Assembly: GCA_947260045.1 (NCBI GenBank)
Contig: CAMYOP010000006.1
Coordinates: 1-24,505 of the forward strand
From: an uncultured Desulfobulbaceae bacterium
Lineage (GTDB): Bacteria > Desulfobacterota > Desulfobulbia > Desulfobulbales > Desulfobulbaceae
Length of the DNA: 24,505 bases
Direction: 5' to 3'
Shown piece after piece: positions 1 to 8,640 of this stretch (positions are counted from its first letter, which is position 1; each line of letters starts with the position of its first letter). Made by a program: the position numbers and the translations under genes. The notes beneath the pieces are model-generated. The model saw only the letters and a list, made by a program, of their open reading frames with translations. It had not been told where the DNA came from and searched no databases.

Positions 1-1
1 T

Positions 2-724
2 TTTCTACGAAAAGAGAGTGGTATAAGAGAAAAACATCTAGCGACACTTGAACAAGCCATTCCACTTGGCAAGGTCGACCTTCTTATTCGTTTAATTGAA
101 AATATCGAAAAAAATATGGGAATTCCATCATCAGTTAAAAGTGTTTTAAAACACCTGGCAGAGGGCTTCAGCATATTCCGCCAGACTGTTGAACAAGATG
201 GATTGGAAAATTCTATACATTATCTTTTCACCACGTATAATATTGAGAACAACAGAAAAGACGCAAATCGTTTTTTAAACCTAGGAACTTCTTTTGGAAA
301 CTCACTTGAAAATTTTGCCTACCACTTACAAAAGCACAAAGACAGTGTGATTTATGATAAGAGAGCTGATGCTGTTACCATGATGACCATGCACGCAGCA
401 AAGGGTTTAGAGTTTCCTGTTGTTTTTATTGTTGGCCTGGAAGAGGGAATTATACCTCTTGCACCTCGTGACATTCTATCAAAAGAAGAAACAGTAAAGC
501 ACCTGGAAGAAGAAAGGCGTCTGTTTTTTGTTGGAATCACCAGGGCAATGGACTTGCTCTATCTTTCATGGGCTCAAAAAAGAGATTATTTTGGAAAAAT
601 AAATGATCAGGTACAATCTCGCTTTTTAAAAGAACTGCCTGATTCACTTGTTCAAAGGATCACCCTTAATGCTGGCCAGAAAAAAAATAAAAAAGCCACT
701 TCCAGACAATTAAAACTCTTTTAG
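2..724 (+). CDS. UvrD/Rep/PcrA-type superfamily 1 DNA helicase, C-terminal part (5' end outside window)
   Basis: The frame is open from the first bases of the window, so this is the 3' end of a longer gene; the internal ATG at 116 is not the start. Two hallmark SF1 helicase motifs are visible: motif V (TMHAAKGLEFPVVFIVG, about 386-436) and motif VI (RRLFFVGITRA, about 515-547), both of the RecA-like 2A/2B part that binds ATP and couples hydrolysis to 3'-5' unwinding in this family. The short basic tail ending RQLKLF resembles the tails of UvrD/PcrA homologues. The walker A half lies upstream and cannot be seen. The stop is 3 bases before the next gene's ATG, so it probably heads an operon with the kinase and cyclase. 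Whether it is UvrD, PcrA, Rep or a paralogue cannot be decided from this part. Confidence 0.9.
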   Translation, partial: FLRKESGIREKHLATLEQAIPLGKVDLLIRLIENIEKNMGIPSSVKSVLKHLAEGFSIFRQTVEQDGLENSIHYLFTTYNIENNRKDANRFLNLGTSFGNSLENFAYHLQKHKDSVIYDKRADAVTMMTMHAAKGLEFPVVFIVGLEEGIIPLAPRDILSKEETVKHLEEERRLFFVGITRAMDLLYLSWAQKRDYFGKINDQVQSRFLKELPDSLVQRITLNAGQKKNKKATSRQLKLF

Positions 725-727
725 CAT

Positions 728-2413
728 ATGGTTGATACTAAAGAAGAATATATTCAACAAATACAAAACCTCAAAAAGACAATTACCAACCTTGAGGAGC
801 AGAACAGCAGCTTGCAGGCTACTGCAAAACAGGCTGATAATGCCAATAAAGCTAAGAGTGATTTCCTTACCATGATCAGCCATGAGATCCGTACGCCCAT
901 GAACGGTGTGATTGGCATTACTGAACTTCTTTTGGGAACAGACCTTGATTCTAAACAAATTCATTATACCGAGCTGATACTCAATTCAGCACGCAATCTT
1001 CTTTTTCTCATTAACAGTATTCTTGATTTCAGTAAAATAGAAGCAGAGCAAATGGAGTTGGATATAGAACGCTTTCATCTCGCTGAAATGGTTTGTGAAC
1101 TTGTTAATCTCTATAAAATATCTGCGAAACAAAAAAACATAGCTGTACGCGCTGAAGTTGATCCAAGGATTCATGCCTATTATTTTGGAGACAGTTATCG
1201 CATACGCCAGGTCTTGGTTAATCTTCTCGGCAATGGCATAAAGTTTACCGAAAGCGGTACTGTCACTGTCAGAGTCAAATTATTACGTTCAAATAAAGTT
1301 GGAGACAACCTGCGTTTTGAAGTCGAGGACAGTGGCCCAGGCATTTCACCTGATAAAAAAGACCTTCTTTTCCTTCCATTTTCACAACTCGATACCTCTA
1401 CTACCAGGCAATATGGCGGTACTGGACTAGGACTTTCCATCTGTAAAAAACTCATAGAATTAATGATGGGGGAAATTGGCTTTGAGTCAGAGGTAGGTGT
1501 AGGATCAACCTTTTGGTTTAACATCACTTTGCCATATGGCTCCAAGCAGGAACTGGTAGCCGTCCATGACCTGAAGGGCAATCCTGAAGATTTAGCCTCA
1601 GGAGTTACACTTAAAGATCAGGCAAGTATTGTTCAGAAAAAACCTAAAGTTTTAATCGCTGATGATGATGAAACCAATCAACTTGTTATTTGCGAGCTCT
1701 TTAAAAAAGTTGGTATCACTATTGATCAGGCAAATAATGGGCAGGAGGCTGTAAATTTATGTGGCCAAAAAAAATATGACCTTATTTTCATGGATTGCCA
1801 GATGCCAGTTTTAGATGGTTTTGTCGCCACGCAAAAGATAAACGCCATTAAATCTCAGGATAATGAAGACGGACCTGTCATCATAGCCTTAACTGCTGAT
1901 GGTAACCCTACTACCAGAAAACGTTGTCTTGAGGTTGGTATGAGTGACTATCTCCTCAAACCTCTAGATTTCAAGGATCTACAAAAAGTTCTTGATAGCT
2001 GGATACCGGAGGCAGGCATTCAACTGCAGCAGCATTACAACGTGAAGGGTGTCAGGAGAGATGGATCAGTTGAAACAGAAAGTGAATTAATTAATATGGA
2101 AACCTTGGAAAGTATCAGGGCAAATGTTGGCAACCTCGACCCTCTCATAAAAGTATTCCTTGGTTCTCTACCTGAACGTCTTCATCAGTTACAGCGTGCG
2201 GTTGAAAATAATGACTTTGATCAGGTGCAATCAGTATCACACACCTTAAAAGGGAGCTGCAGTCAATTTGGAGCGATAAAACTAGCGAGTTTATGCTTGA
2301 AGGCTGAAGAAATGGGTAAAAATAAAAATTTAAAAGGTATTAAAGTATTAATTGATAAAATTCGCCACGTTGCCTTTCAGGTAGCAGCATTTTTGTCTGA
2401 AGAGCTTGATTAA
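728..2413 (+). CDS. Soluble hybrid sensor histidine kinase (coiled coil-HisKA-HATPase-REC-Hpt)
   Basis: A 561-residue multidomain kinase. Residues 5-45 look like a coiled coil. HisKA follows with phospho-acceptor H52 in SHEIRTPMNG. The HATPase domain has an N box (NLLGNGIKF, 165-173), G1 (DSGPGIS, 201-207), F box (FLPFSQLD) and G2 (GGTGLGLS, 230-237). A REC domain starts near 307 with DDD at 312-314, phospho-acceptor D356 (FMDCQMP) and K411 (LLKPL). A C-terminal Hpt domain carries H505 (SVSHTLKGS). All phosphotransfer residues are present, so a full intramolecular His-Asp-His relay is predicted. I see no membrane segment, signal peptide or PAS domain, so it should be cytosolic, with its input either from the coiled coil or from a partner. 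No clear Shine-Dalgarno is seen before the ATG; translation is probably coupled to the helicase gene 3 bases upstream. The likely output is the diguanylate cyclase immediately downstream. Confidence 0.93.
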   Translation: MVDTKEEYIQQIQNLKKTITNLEEQNSSLQATAKQADNANKAKSDFLTMISHEIRTPMNGVIGITELLLGTDLDSKQIHYTELILNSARNLLFLINSILDFSKIEAEQMELDIERFHLAEMVCELVNLYKISAKQKNIAVRAEVDPRIHAYYFGDSYRIRQVLVNLLGNGIKFTESGTVTVRVKLLRSNKVGDNLRFEVEDSGPGISPDKKDLLFLPFSQLDTSTTRQYGGTGLGLSICKKLIELMMGEIGFESEVGVGSTFWFNITLPYGSKQELVAVHDLKGNPEDLASGVTLKDQASIVQKKPKVLIADDDETNQLVICELFKKVGITIDQANNGQEAVNLCGQKKYDLIFMDCQMPVLDGFVATQKINAIKSQDNEDGPVIIALTADGNPTTRKRCLEVGMSDYLLKPLDFKDLQKVLDSWIPEAGIQLQQHYNVKGVRRDGSVETESELINMETLESIRANVGNLDPLIKVFLGSLPERLHQLQRAVENNDFDQVQSVSHTLKGSCSQFGAIKLASLCLKAEEMGKNKNLKGIKVLIDKIRHVAFQVAAFLSEELD

Positions 2414-2488
2414 ATATTTTTTTTGCTACAAAATGAAAGTAGTTATTTCCATTTCAGGTCATTCAACTCAATAGTTAAAAATTTAAAA

Positions 2489-3832
2489 ATGGCTGCTCTT
2501 TTTCCCTCAACTTCAATTTCATCCATACTGGTCGTCGATGATGACGAAGTCATAAGGTTGTTTCTTAGACAATTTTTAGAAGGTGAACTCTTTAATGTCA
2601 TTGAAGCTGAAAATGGTGAAAGTGCTCTAGAGCTCATTGCTACAAATTCTTTTGATCTAATCCTGCTTGATATTGCCATGCCTGGCTTGGATGGCCCTTC
2701 AGTCTGTAAAAAAATTAAAAATACGCTGGAATTTCCACCACCAGTTCTCATGATCACTGCCCTGGAAGATGATGATTCTGTAGATCGTTCATTTGATGCT
2801 GGTGCAATTGATTATATTCGTAAACCTATCCACTGGCCTGTCCTGAAAAATCGTATTCGCTATATCCTAGAAGCACACAAGTCACAAGCTGATCTGGAAA
2901 GAGTTTCAGAAAATTATGAAATGATATTAGACACTGCAGCAAATGGTATTTGCGGTGTGGATAAAAAGAAACAAATAAATTATATCAATCCAGCTGCCTC
3001 CAGAATGCTTGGCTATGATACAGGGGAGGTTCTTGGTCGGCCTTATAGAGAAATCTTCTGTGTTTCAATGCCCAACTCTGACTCATTTGACGTGGATTGT
3101 TGTCCCTTCTTCGAGATTGATGCACCGAAAAATCCTTTCCAATACGATGAATTACAAATCAAGAGGAAAAAAGGTGATGTTTTTTCGGCAGACTGCAAGG
3201 CAACACCCATCTTTAACGGACCAGATGTTGTTGGCGGAGTTATGGTCTTTGAGGATGTTACCGAACGATTACAAGCCCAAAACATCATCCGCTATATGGC
3301 AGATCATGATTCTCTAACCAACCTACCCAACCGCAACTATTTTCATAAAAGACTCCCTCAGGCTATATCTCTTGCCGAACGACATAATCGGATGCTTTGT
3401 CTCCTGTTCATAGATCTGGATCGATTTAAACCAGTTAATGATACGTATGGTCATGCCATTGGTGATATGGTTTTAGTTCAGGTGGCAAACAGACTCTCAA
3501 AAATGCTCCGCACGTCAGACTCCATCTGTCGCCTGGGTGGGGATGAATTTGTTATTTTACTGGAAAGTTCTGGGAATATTAAAGGATGTGAAATGGTAGC
3601 AGCGAAAGCCATCAAGAGTTTGAACGAGCCAATAGAGGTTGATGATCATGTCTGCTACATTGGCGCAAGCATTGGCATCAGCGTATTCCCAGAGGACTGT
3701 TCAAACGCTGAAACCATGCTGCGTCATGCTGATATTGCTATGTATCAGGCAAAGAAAAAAGGAAGAAACTGTTTTTATCTCTTCAACGAGTTAAAGGATA
3801 ATGAAGTTCTTATCTCTGGGCAATTACCTTAA
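2489..3832 (+). CDS. Response regulator diguanylate cyclase (REC-PAS-GGDEF)
   Basis: From the ATG at 2489 the protein has 447 residues. The frame is open back to a TTG at 2423, but the REC domain begins right after this ATG, so I prefer the shorter form; no strong ribosome binding site decides it. REC (about 12-128) has DDD at 17-19, phospho-acceptor D61 (LLDIAMPG) and K112 (RKPI). A PAS domain spans about 140-262, with GICGVD and the INPAASRMLGY loop. The GGDEF domain (about 270-435) starts with the usual DHDSLTNLPNR and has an intact GGDEF signature at 350-354. A product-inhibition I-site RxxD (RTSD, 341-344) lies five residues before it. It should therefore make c-di-GMP from two GTP when phosphorylated, with feedback inhibition. 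There is no EAL domain. It lies 75 bases after the hybrid kinase, the likely phosphodonor. Its 3' end overlaps the convergent CBS gene. Confidence 0.92.
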   Translation: MAALFPSTSISSILVVDDDEVIRLFLRQFLEGELFNVIEAENGESALELIATNSFDLILLDIAMPGLDGPSVCKKIKNTLEFPPPVLMITALEDDDSVDRSFDAGAIDYIRKPIHWPVLKNRIRYILEAHKSQADLERVSENYEMILDTAANGICGVDKKKQINYINPAASRMLGYDTGEVLGRPYREIFCVSMPNSDSFDVDCCPFFEIDAPKNPFQYDELQIKRKKGDVFSADCKATPIFNGPDVVGGVMVFEDVTERLQAQNIIRYMADHDSLTNLPNRNYFHKRLPQAISLAERHNRMLCLLFIDLDRFKPVNDTYGHAIGDMVLVQVANRLSKMLRTSDSICRLGGDEFVILLESSGNIKGCEMVAAKAIKSLNEPIEVDDHVCYIGASIGISVFPEDCSNAETMLRHADIAMYQAKKKGRNCFYLFNELKDNEVLISGQLP

Positions 3833-4262
3833 TAATATCTGATTTACCTATAATTCCTACGAGTTCATCACCATTCATAACTGGAAATGTATGGATTTTC
3901 TTTTCAGCCATCAGAGTAGCAATTTCATCGAGTGGTGTTTCCCTTTCAACATGAATTATATCCCTTGTGCATATCTCACCAGCCTTTGTGCCCGCCATCT
4001 TTTGTAAATCTTTTTCAAGACGTACCGGATTTTCTAAAAAAACAAAAGAATCGAGGATGGACATTACGGTAGGGATGTGAACTTTCTTGTTTTGGTCAAT
4101 TAAGTCACTCTCTGTAACCATTCCTACCAGGTTACCATCACTATCTGTCACAGGTGTTCCACTGATATTGTTTTCAGATAAAATTTTTGCTAATTCCTGG
4201 ACCAAGGTATCTTCCTGAACGGTTATGACCTCTTTGGTCATAATATCCTGTGCTGTTAACAT
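3810..4262 (-). CDS. Tandem CBS domain protein
   Basis: A 150-residue stand-alone pair of CBS domains. The first covers about residues 5-60 (AQDIMTKEVITV, then NNISGTPVTDSDGNLVGMVTESDLI). The second covers about 90-148 (CTRDIIHVERETPL, then KKIHTFPVMNGDELVGIIGKSD). Each shows the typical pattern of VxD/G followed by GhhTxSDhh. Such pairs bind adenine nucleotides such as AMP, ATP or NAD-type ligands and act as sensors, but the ligand and partner cannot be read from the sequence. The gene starts 16 bases after nnr and is probably cotranscribed with it; a nucleotide-sensing role next to an NAD(P)HX repair enzyme is suggestive only. Its last 23 bases overlap the 3' end of the convergent diguanylate cyclase gene. 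Confidence 0.9.
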   Translation of the reverse strand: MLTAQDIMTKEVITVQEDTLVQELAKILSENNISGTPVTDSDGNLVGMVTESDLIDQNKKVHIPTVMSILDSFVFLENPVRLEKDLQKMAGTKAGEICTRDIIHVERETPLDEIATLMAEKKIHTFPVMNGDELVGIIGKSDIIKVIAQR

Positions 4263-4278
4263 GTTTTCACCATGAAAT

Positions 4279-5880
4279 TTAATTTTTTGTAAGAGAACAT
4301 TTCTTGAGAGCAGTCGGTAGAGTTGCTGCTACCTCTGAGGCAAGATACCCAATTGGCTTGTCAGCTGCAAGGATATCAGCCGCCAATCCATGAATGTACA
4401 CCCCTAGTTGTGAAGCTTCCCAGGGTGAATAACCTTGGGATAAAAAACTACCAAGGACTCCTGACAAAACATCACCCATTCCGCCGCTTGCCATACCTGG
4501 GTTCCCAGAGGTGTTGATTGCCCAAGCACCATTATTATGATAACAAATAGTCCCTGCACCTTTGAGAACTGTGATAAGCTCTACCTTTGACAAGGAATTG
4601 TTGGTTTGGTTTTTAGACAGCCATCCTGCGGCATGGAGTCTGTCAACCTGCACCTCTTTTGATGAAATATCAAGCAATCGAGCCATTTCACCTGGGTGTG
4701 GTGTGAAAATTCTTGCTGCGGCTGGATTATCAAGAATTTGCCTGTTGGCTGCTAATATATTTAAGCCATCTGCATCTATAACAAGAGGGATGGTAAGTTC
4801 TTTATATAATTTTGTAACAAGCTCGGCTGTCTCAGGTAAAGTTCCCAAGCCTGGACCTAGAACGATAGCAGTTTTCCCACGTGCCTGCTTCAGAAGAAAG
4901 TCAAAATCATCTATTACCGGGTATGTAAATGATTTCTGCAGCGGGATGGTCATTGCTTCTGGTAGAGCTGTCTCATAGATTGCATTCAGATTTCGAGGAA
5001 CAGCTAAGCTGACCAGTCCACAGCCAGACTTCAGCGCACCAAGAGCACTTAAAATTGAAGCACCTGTCTTGCCCTCTGAGCCAGCAATGATCAATAGATG
5101 TCCATAAGATCCTTTATGTGAAGAGCGAGCACGGTTTTGTATTAAAGTCGCAATATCTGTATCGATAGTATTGCCCTGAAGAGATTCAGATTTTACGACT
5201 TCAGGTGGAATGCCAATATCGATCACTTTCAGGGAACCGATAAAGCTACCACCGTGCATGAAGTGAGCAGGTTTTGCCACCCCATAGGTAGCAGTCAGGT
5301 CAGCATCTACACAGGCACCAAGAACCTTGCCCGTGTCACTGTCAAGGCCTGAAGGAGTGTCCACAGCAGTTACTGGGACCTGGAACTTGTCGCGGGTCGA
5401 ATTGATAAGAGCAATGGTATCAAAAAATAGTCCAGTGGCATTACGTTTCAACCCAGTACCAAACAGGGCATCGACGAGAGACCAGAGGGGGTAGCGATTA
5501 CGTAAGTCGTGGATACAATCTTCTACGTGTTGTAAATCTGCTTCATTTGCAACACAAAACCAATTAAAACCTGATTGTTGTATAATGTGAAAGTTTTGTG
5601 CTGCGTCCCCCTTGAGTTTCTCCGGTTGTACGAGGAAGAAAATAAGAGGATGGCCGCCAAGCTGGTGAACGGTACGAGCAATGACAAGACCATCGCCGCC
5701 ATTATTGCCAGGGCCGCAAAAAATAGGGACACCTTTCCCTTTTACCGGGCCAAGTTCTTCTTCCATAAAAAGAACTGTTCCACGGCCGGCATTTTCCATT
5801 AAAATCATGCCTGGAATAGAAAATTCTTCGATTGCTTTGCGGTCCAGGGTACGCATTTGCTGGGCAGTAGCAATTTTCAT
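4279..5880 (-). CDS. nnr: Bifunctional NAD(P)H-hydrate epimerase / ADP-dependent NAD(P)H-hydrate dehydratase
   Basis: A 533-residue two-domain protein of the usual length for bacterial Nnr (YjeF). The N-terminal YjeF_N epimerase domain (about 1-225) has the nucleotide-binding motif GPGNNGGDG (56-64) and DTPSGLDSDTG (174-184). The C-terminal ribokinase-like dehydratase domain (about 240-530) has KGSYG (256-260), GPGLG (342-346), IDADGLN (368-374), TPHPGEMARLL and the signature NTSGNPGMASGGMGD ending in catalytic D470. Together the two domains epimerise damaged R-NAD(P)HX and dehydrate the S form back to NAD(P)H using ADP in the family, in the cytosol. The ATG at 5878-5880 gives the standard MKIATAQQMRTLD start. 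It lies upstream of the CBS gene (16-base gap), and the AT-rich region upstream probably holds its promoter. Confidence 0.95.
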   Translation of the reverse strand: MKIATAQQMRTLDRKAIEEFSIPGMILMENAGRGTVLFMEEELGPVKGKGVPIFCGPGNNGGDGLVIARTVHQLGGHPLIFFLVQPEKLKGDAAQNFHIIQQSGFNWFCVANEADLQHVEDCIHDLRNRYPLWSLVDALFGTGLKRNATGLFFDTIALINSTRDKFQVPVTAVDTPSGLDSDTGKVLGACVDADLTATYGVAKPAHFMHGGSFIGSLKVIDIGIPPEVVKSESLQGNTIDTDIATLIQNRARSSHKGSYGHLLIIAGSEGKTGASILSALGALKSGCGLVSLAVPRNLNAIYETALPEAMTIPLQKSFTYPVIDDFDFLLKQARGKTAIVLGPGLGTLPETAELVTKLYKELTIPLVIDADGLNILAANRQILDNPAAARIFTPHPGEMARLLDISSKEVQVDRLHAAGWLSKNQTNNSLSKVELITVLKGAGTICYHNNGAWAINTSGNPGMASGGMGDVLSGVLGSFLSQGYSPWEASQLGVYIHGLAADILAADKPIGYLASEVAATLPTALKKCSLTKN

Positions 5881-6076
5881 GGCATCATCTACAATTGAAA
5901 ATATTTAACAAGATTATTTTTAAATTCTCTAATCAATACTTATATATAACTATATAGTATCTCTTCTCAGAGAGCAAATAAACAAGGGGACACACAGTCG
6001 AAAAGAAATATGGAAAAACTACTAACATATTGAAATATTAAAAGAATAAAAGATTACCTTGTTGCACTCTCAGGTG

Positions 6077-7639
6077 CTACCTGGCAATTTGTTTCTGATT
6101 TGCTCTTATATCCTTTTGGTCTCTTGGTTGCCAGCGCAGCCCTCCTTTGAAACCATACCCACGGTAAATATACAACGTCTGGACAAGTTCCTTTTCTTGC
6201 CAAGGAGAAGTGCGATAGATCTGATATTCTTCTGGCGGATCCATTTTGGTAAAAAGTTTACTCAAACGTTCTGCAATATCTCTACTTCGTGATACACCAA
6301 CAGCATCTTTTCCAATAACCATTGCTTCATCAACCCAGAAATCATAGACGTTTGGTCTGTTCCAGCGATTAATGGAAACTGTTCGAGGCTGACCAGGCAT
6401 ATAAAAGGCAAGCTCACTTGCCATTTGGTATCTGAGACCAAAAATAAAAGTATTATCTGAGTCTGGCATAGATTGTAATACTCTATGAACTTTCTGGCCA
6501 AGAGCATCCCAGCCGATGGTCTCCCTGGCAGTTCTGTCAAATTTTATCGGAAGAGGAAGTACTGGATACACAACCTGAATGAGGATAGGTACGCAGAGAA
6601 GATATGCAGTACAAACGGCTATTTTCCAGAAAATGTTTTTGCTGTTTTTTTGATAGGTCACTTTCCCAGGACTATAGAGAGCAGCAATGAGTATAAGTGC
6701 AGTAAGGTAAGCGGGGGCTGGCCAATTCCCGTAGACTCTGGAATGTAAAGAAAGCAAAAGGAATACGATAAAACCCGTCAGTGACATCCATACCAGATAT
6801 TTTGCATCTTCGTAGCGAATACTTTTATTTTTATAACTGATAAGCCAGGCAGCACATATCATTATGAATACAACGGGAGAAAGCAAGCCGAGTTGAGTGA
6901 GGAAAAAATCACCGACATATTTATGGGTGAGAAAACCGCCACTGTCAACACCGCCCATGTAGAGGACATGCCGAAAAGTCGCCCATTCATTATTATAATT
7001 CCACAAGATGACGGGGGTAAATATTACTAAGGAGAGAAGGAGTCCAAGCCACGGAGCAAAATGGAAAAGATGTTTGCGATATGCTGGACAAATAATAATG
7101 ACAAGAAAGAGAGACGGTAAAAAGAGCAGCATGGTATATTTAGACAAAAGACCTAAACCAAACCACATGCCTGTTAATAACCATTGTTTGAGTTTTTTGA
7201 AATCTAGAGCCTGGCTTGCGTGGTAACAGGCACCAGCCCAGCAGGGCAGCAACATCCCGTCGGGAGTGGCTATAAGAGCTGTACCATTTAAGAGCAGAAT
7301 CCCCTGACTCAGCAAAGCCGTGTGCATACTGCAGCGCCATGAGAACAGTCGGGCAGCTAAGAGGCAAATATAAATGGAACTTATCGTAACCCCCAGAACC
7401 GAGGGAAATCGAACCGCAAATTCGTTTTGGCCAAACAGCTGAGTGGATAGCCAGATAGTCCAGGCTACCATGGGGGGGTGGTCGTGATAGCCTAAATCAA
7501 GATATCTGCTCCACTGCCAGTAATTCACCTCATCTGGAACAAGAAGAAAGTTTCCACTCAACACCAGGCGGAAAGCAAAGGCCAGGAGTAGTACTAGCCA
7601 GCAGATACTGAAACTTTTCCATTCTTTTGAGGTAGACAT
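6077..7639 (-). CDS. GT39/ArnT-like integral membrane glycosyltransferase (PMT family)
   Basis: About 520 residues from the ATG at 7637-7639; a TTG two codons upstream is also possible and neither has a good ribosome binding site. The family signature is clear: a first membrane helix (about 10-30), then PDEVNYWQWSRY with the acidic pair D36-E37 and HDHPPMVAW, which marks GT-C fold transferases using polyprenyl-phosphate sugars. Roughly ten hydrophobic stretches follow, then a soluble C-terminal part from about residue 360. Relatives such as ArnT add a sugar to lipid A or other envelope glycans on the periplasmic side, but the donor and acceptor here cannot be read from sequence. It diverges from a PAP2 phosphatase gene across a 303-base gap, a pairing that fits lipid A or undecaprenyl-lipid modification (inference). 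Confidence 0.85.
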   Translation of the reverse strand: MSTSKEWKSFSICWLVLLLAFAFRLVLSGNFLLVPDEVNYWQWSRYLDLGYHDHPPMVAWTIWLSTQLFGQNEFAVRFPSVLGVTISSIYICLLAARLFSWRCSMHTALLSQGILLLNGTALIATPDGMLLPCWAGACYHASQALDFKKLKQWLLTGMWFGLGLLSKYTMLLFLPSLFLVIIICPAYRKHLFHFAPWLGLLLSLVIFTPVILWNYNNEWATFRHVLYMGGVDSGGFLTHKYVGDFFLTQLGLLSPVVFIMICAAWLISYKNKSIRYEDAKYLVWMSLTGFIVFLLLSLHSRVYGNWPAPAYLTALILIAALYSPGKVTYQKNSKNIFWKIAVCTAYLLCVPILIQVVYPVLPLPIKFDRTARETIGWDALGQKVHRVLQSMPDSDNTFIFGLRYQMASELAFYMPGQPRTVSINRWNRPNVYDFWVDEAMVIGKDAVGVSRSRDIAERLSKLFTKMDPPEEYQIYRTSPWQEKELVQTLYIYRGYGFKGGLRWQPRDQKDIRANQKQIAR

Positions 7640-7740
7640 GAACAAGGGCCAATTTTTTTAATTACAATATTACCAAGAGTGATTTAAAATCAACGAGAAA
7701 CAACTATAATTGAAACAGCGCTGAGAATTACAATCACTTG

Positions 7741-7759
7741 AAATAACATATCGTTATTT
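7741..7759. repeat. Short inverted repeat (7-bp arms, 5-base loop)
   Basis: Perfect dyad AAATAAC-ATATC-GTTATTT in the divergent intergenic region. It is A/T-rich and about 100 bases from the minus-strand start, so it could be an operator. Chance occurrence in AT-rich DNA is also possible. Confidence 0.35.
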
Positions 7760-7783
7760 GTGTTACAAGTAGTAATCTGAACT

Positions 7784-7832
7784 TGATAAAACAGTACCAG
7801 ATTGTTAGGTTTTTCACTCATATGTTTTATCA
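7784..7832. repeat. Spaced inverted repeat (10-bp perfect arms)
   Basis: Arms TGATAAAACA (7784-7793) and TGTTTTATCA (7823-7832) are perfect reverse complements separated by 29 bases. The spacing would suit a two-site operator or a large mRNA stem-loop upstream of the PAP2 gene, whose start is about 110 bases downstream. Confidence 0.4.
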
Positions 7833-7942
7833 GGCCGCTATCTTGAAAGAGTATAAAAGAAACCTGGAAAAAAAGAAGGATAACTGAATCCTATACTGGA
7901 TTTTCTAAGTGGAAAAAACTTTATAAATAATGAGTTTCAAAT

Positions 7943-8629
7943 TTGAATAAACGGATTGCTGAATTAATCATAGTAACAACACTGTTAGGCTTGAGTACCA
8001 TCTTTATCTCAATAATGGATTTGGACTTAAAGGTAGCAAGATTATTTATCCAGCCTGATGGAAGATGGATAGGAAAGGATCAACACCCTTGGAGTCTGTA
8101 CTATCAAATTGCAGCGAAGCCTGGCTTTGTCATTGCACTTTGTGGCTTATTTATCTTCATTGGTGGTTTTTATATAAAACAAATAAGCAGATTTCGAAAA
8201 GCGGCACTGTTTTTTGTTCTTCTCCTTCTTCTTGGTCCAGGCTTAATTGTTAATGTTGTTTTTAAAGACAACTGGGGCAGGGCCAGACCTCACGAGATCC
8301 AGGAATTTGGTGGTCAACACCAATATACTGAATGCTGGATGCCAGGGAAAATGGGGCCAAATAGCTCTTTTCCTTCAGGTCATGCATCTTCTGCGTTTTA
8401 TATGATCGCTCCATGGTTTGTATTAAGAAAAAAAAATGTTGCCCTTGGCTTATTATTTCTTTCTACAGGATTATTATATGGTGGACTCATAGGCTACACC
8501 AGAATCGTACAGGGAGGACATTTTCTTACAGACGTAATCTGGTCCGCTGGTATTGTTTATCTGGTCGGCTTATTGCTTTCCTGGCTGATGAAACTCGACA
8601 ACAGTGAGCAAACAGAAATTGCTTCCTGA
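7943..8629 (+). CDS. PAP2-family membrane phosphatase
   Basis: A 228-residue membrane protein with all three PAP2 phosphatase motifs: KDNWGRARP (108-116, fitting KX6RP), PSGH (144-147) and RIVQGGHFLTD (R187-H193-D197, fitting RX5HX3D). About five or six hydrophobic helices surround them. The family removes phosphate from lipid phosphates such as undecaprenyl pyrophosphate, phosphatidate or lipid A on the outer face of the inner membrane; the substrate is not decided here. The start is a TTG at 7943, since an in-frame stop lies at 7931-7933 and the next Met is at residue 25, after the first helix. The gene is divergent from the ArnT-like transferase and ends 11 bases before the cytochrome gene. 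Confidence 0.88.
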   Translation: MNKRIAELIIVTTLLGLSTIFISIMDLDLKVARLFIQPDGRWIGKDQHPWSLYYQIAAKPGFVIALCGLFIFIGGFYIKQISRFRKAALFFVLLLLLGPGLIVNVVFKDNWGRARPHEIQEFGGQHQYTECWMPGKMGPNSSFPSGHASSAFYMIAPWFVLRKKNVALGLLFLSTGLLYGGLIGYTRIVQGGHFLTDVIWSAGIVYLVGLLLSWLMKLDNSEQTEIAS

Positions 8630-8640
8630 TATTTTTAAAT

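Larger units (their letters stand above)
7640..7942. promoter_or_regulatory. Divergent intergenic region with two inverted repeats
   Basis: This 303-base AT-rich gap separates the divergent GT39 (minus) and PAP2 (plus) genes, so it should hold promoters for both. I see no ORF with coding character. Two dyads are visible: AAATAAC / GTTATTT at 7741-7747 and 7753-7759 with a 5-base loop, and TGATAAAACA / TGTTTTATCA at 7784-7793 and 7823-7832 with a 29-base spacer. Neither is followed by a T-run typical of a terminator, so an operator or mRNA leader structure is more likely. No convincing paired -35/-10 could be assigned. Confidence 0.45.

Noticed and set aside
1195..1581. Antisense ORF of 128 codons within the hybrid kinase
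   Set aside because: It mirrors the conserved HATPase coding frame, has no ribosome binding site and shows no recognisable domain.
4562..4978. Plus-strand ORF of 138 codons within nnr
   Set aside because: It is antisense to the conserved dehydratase domain, with no independent coding signal.
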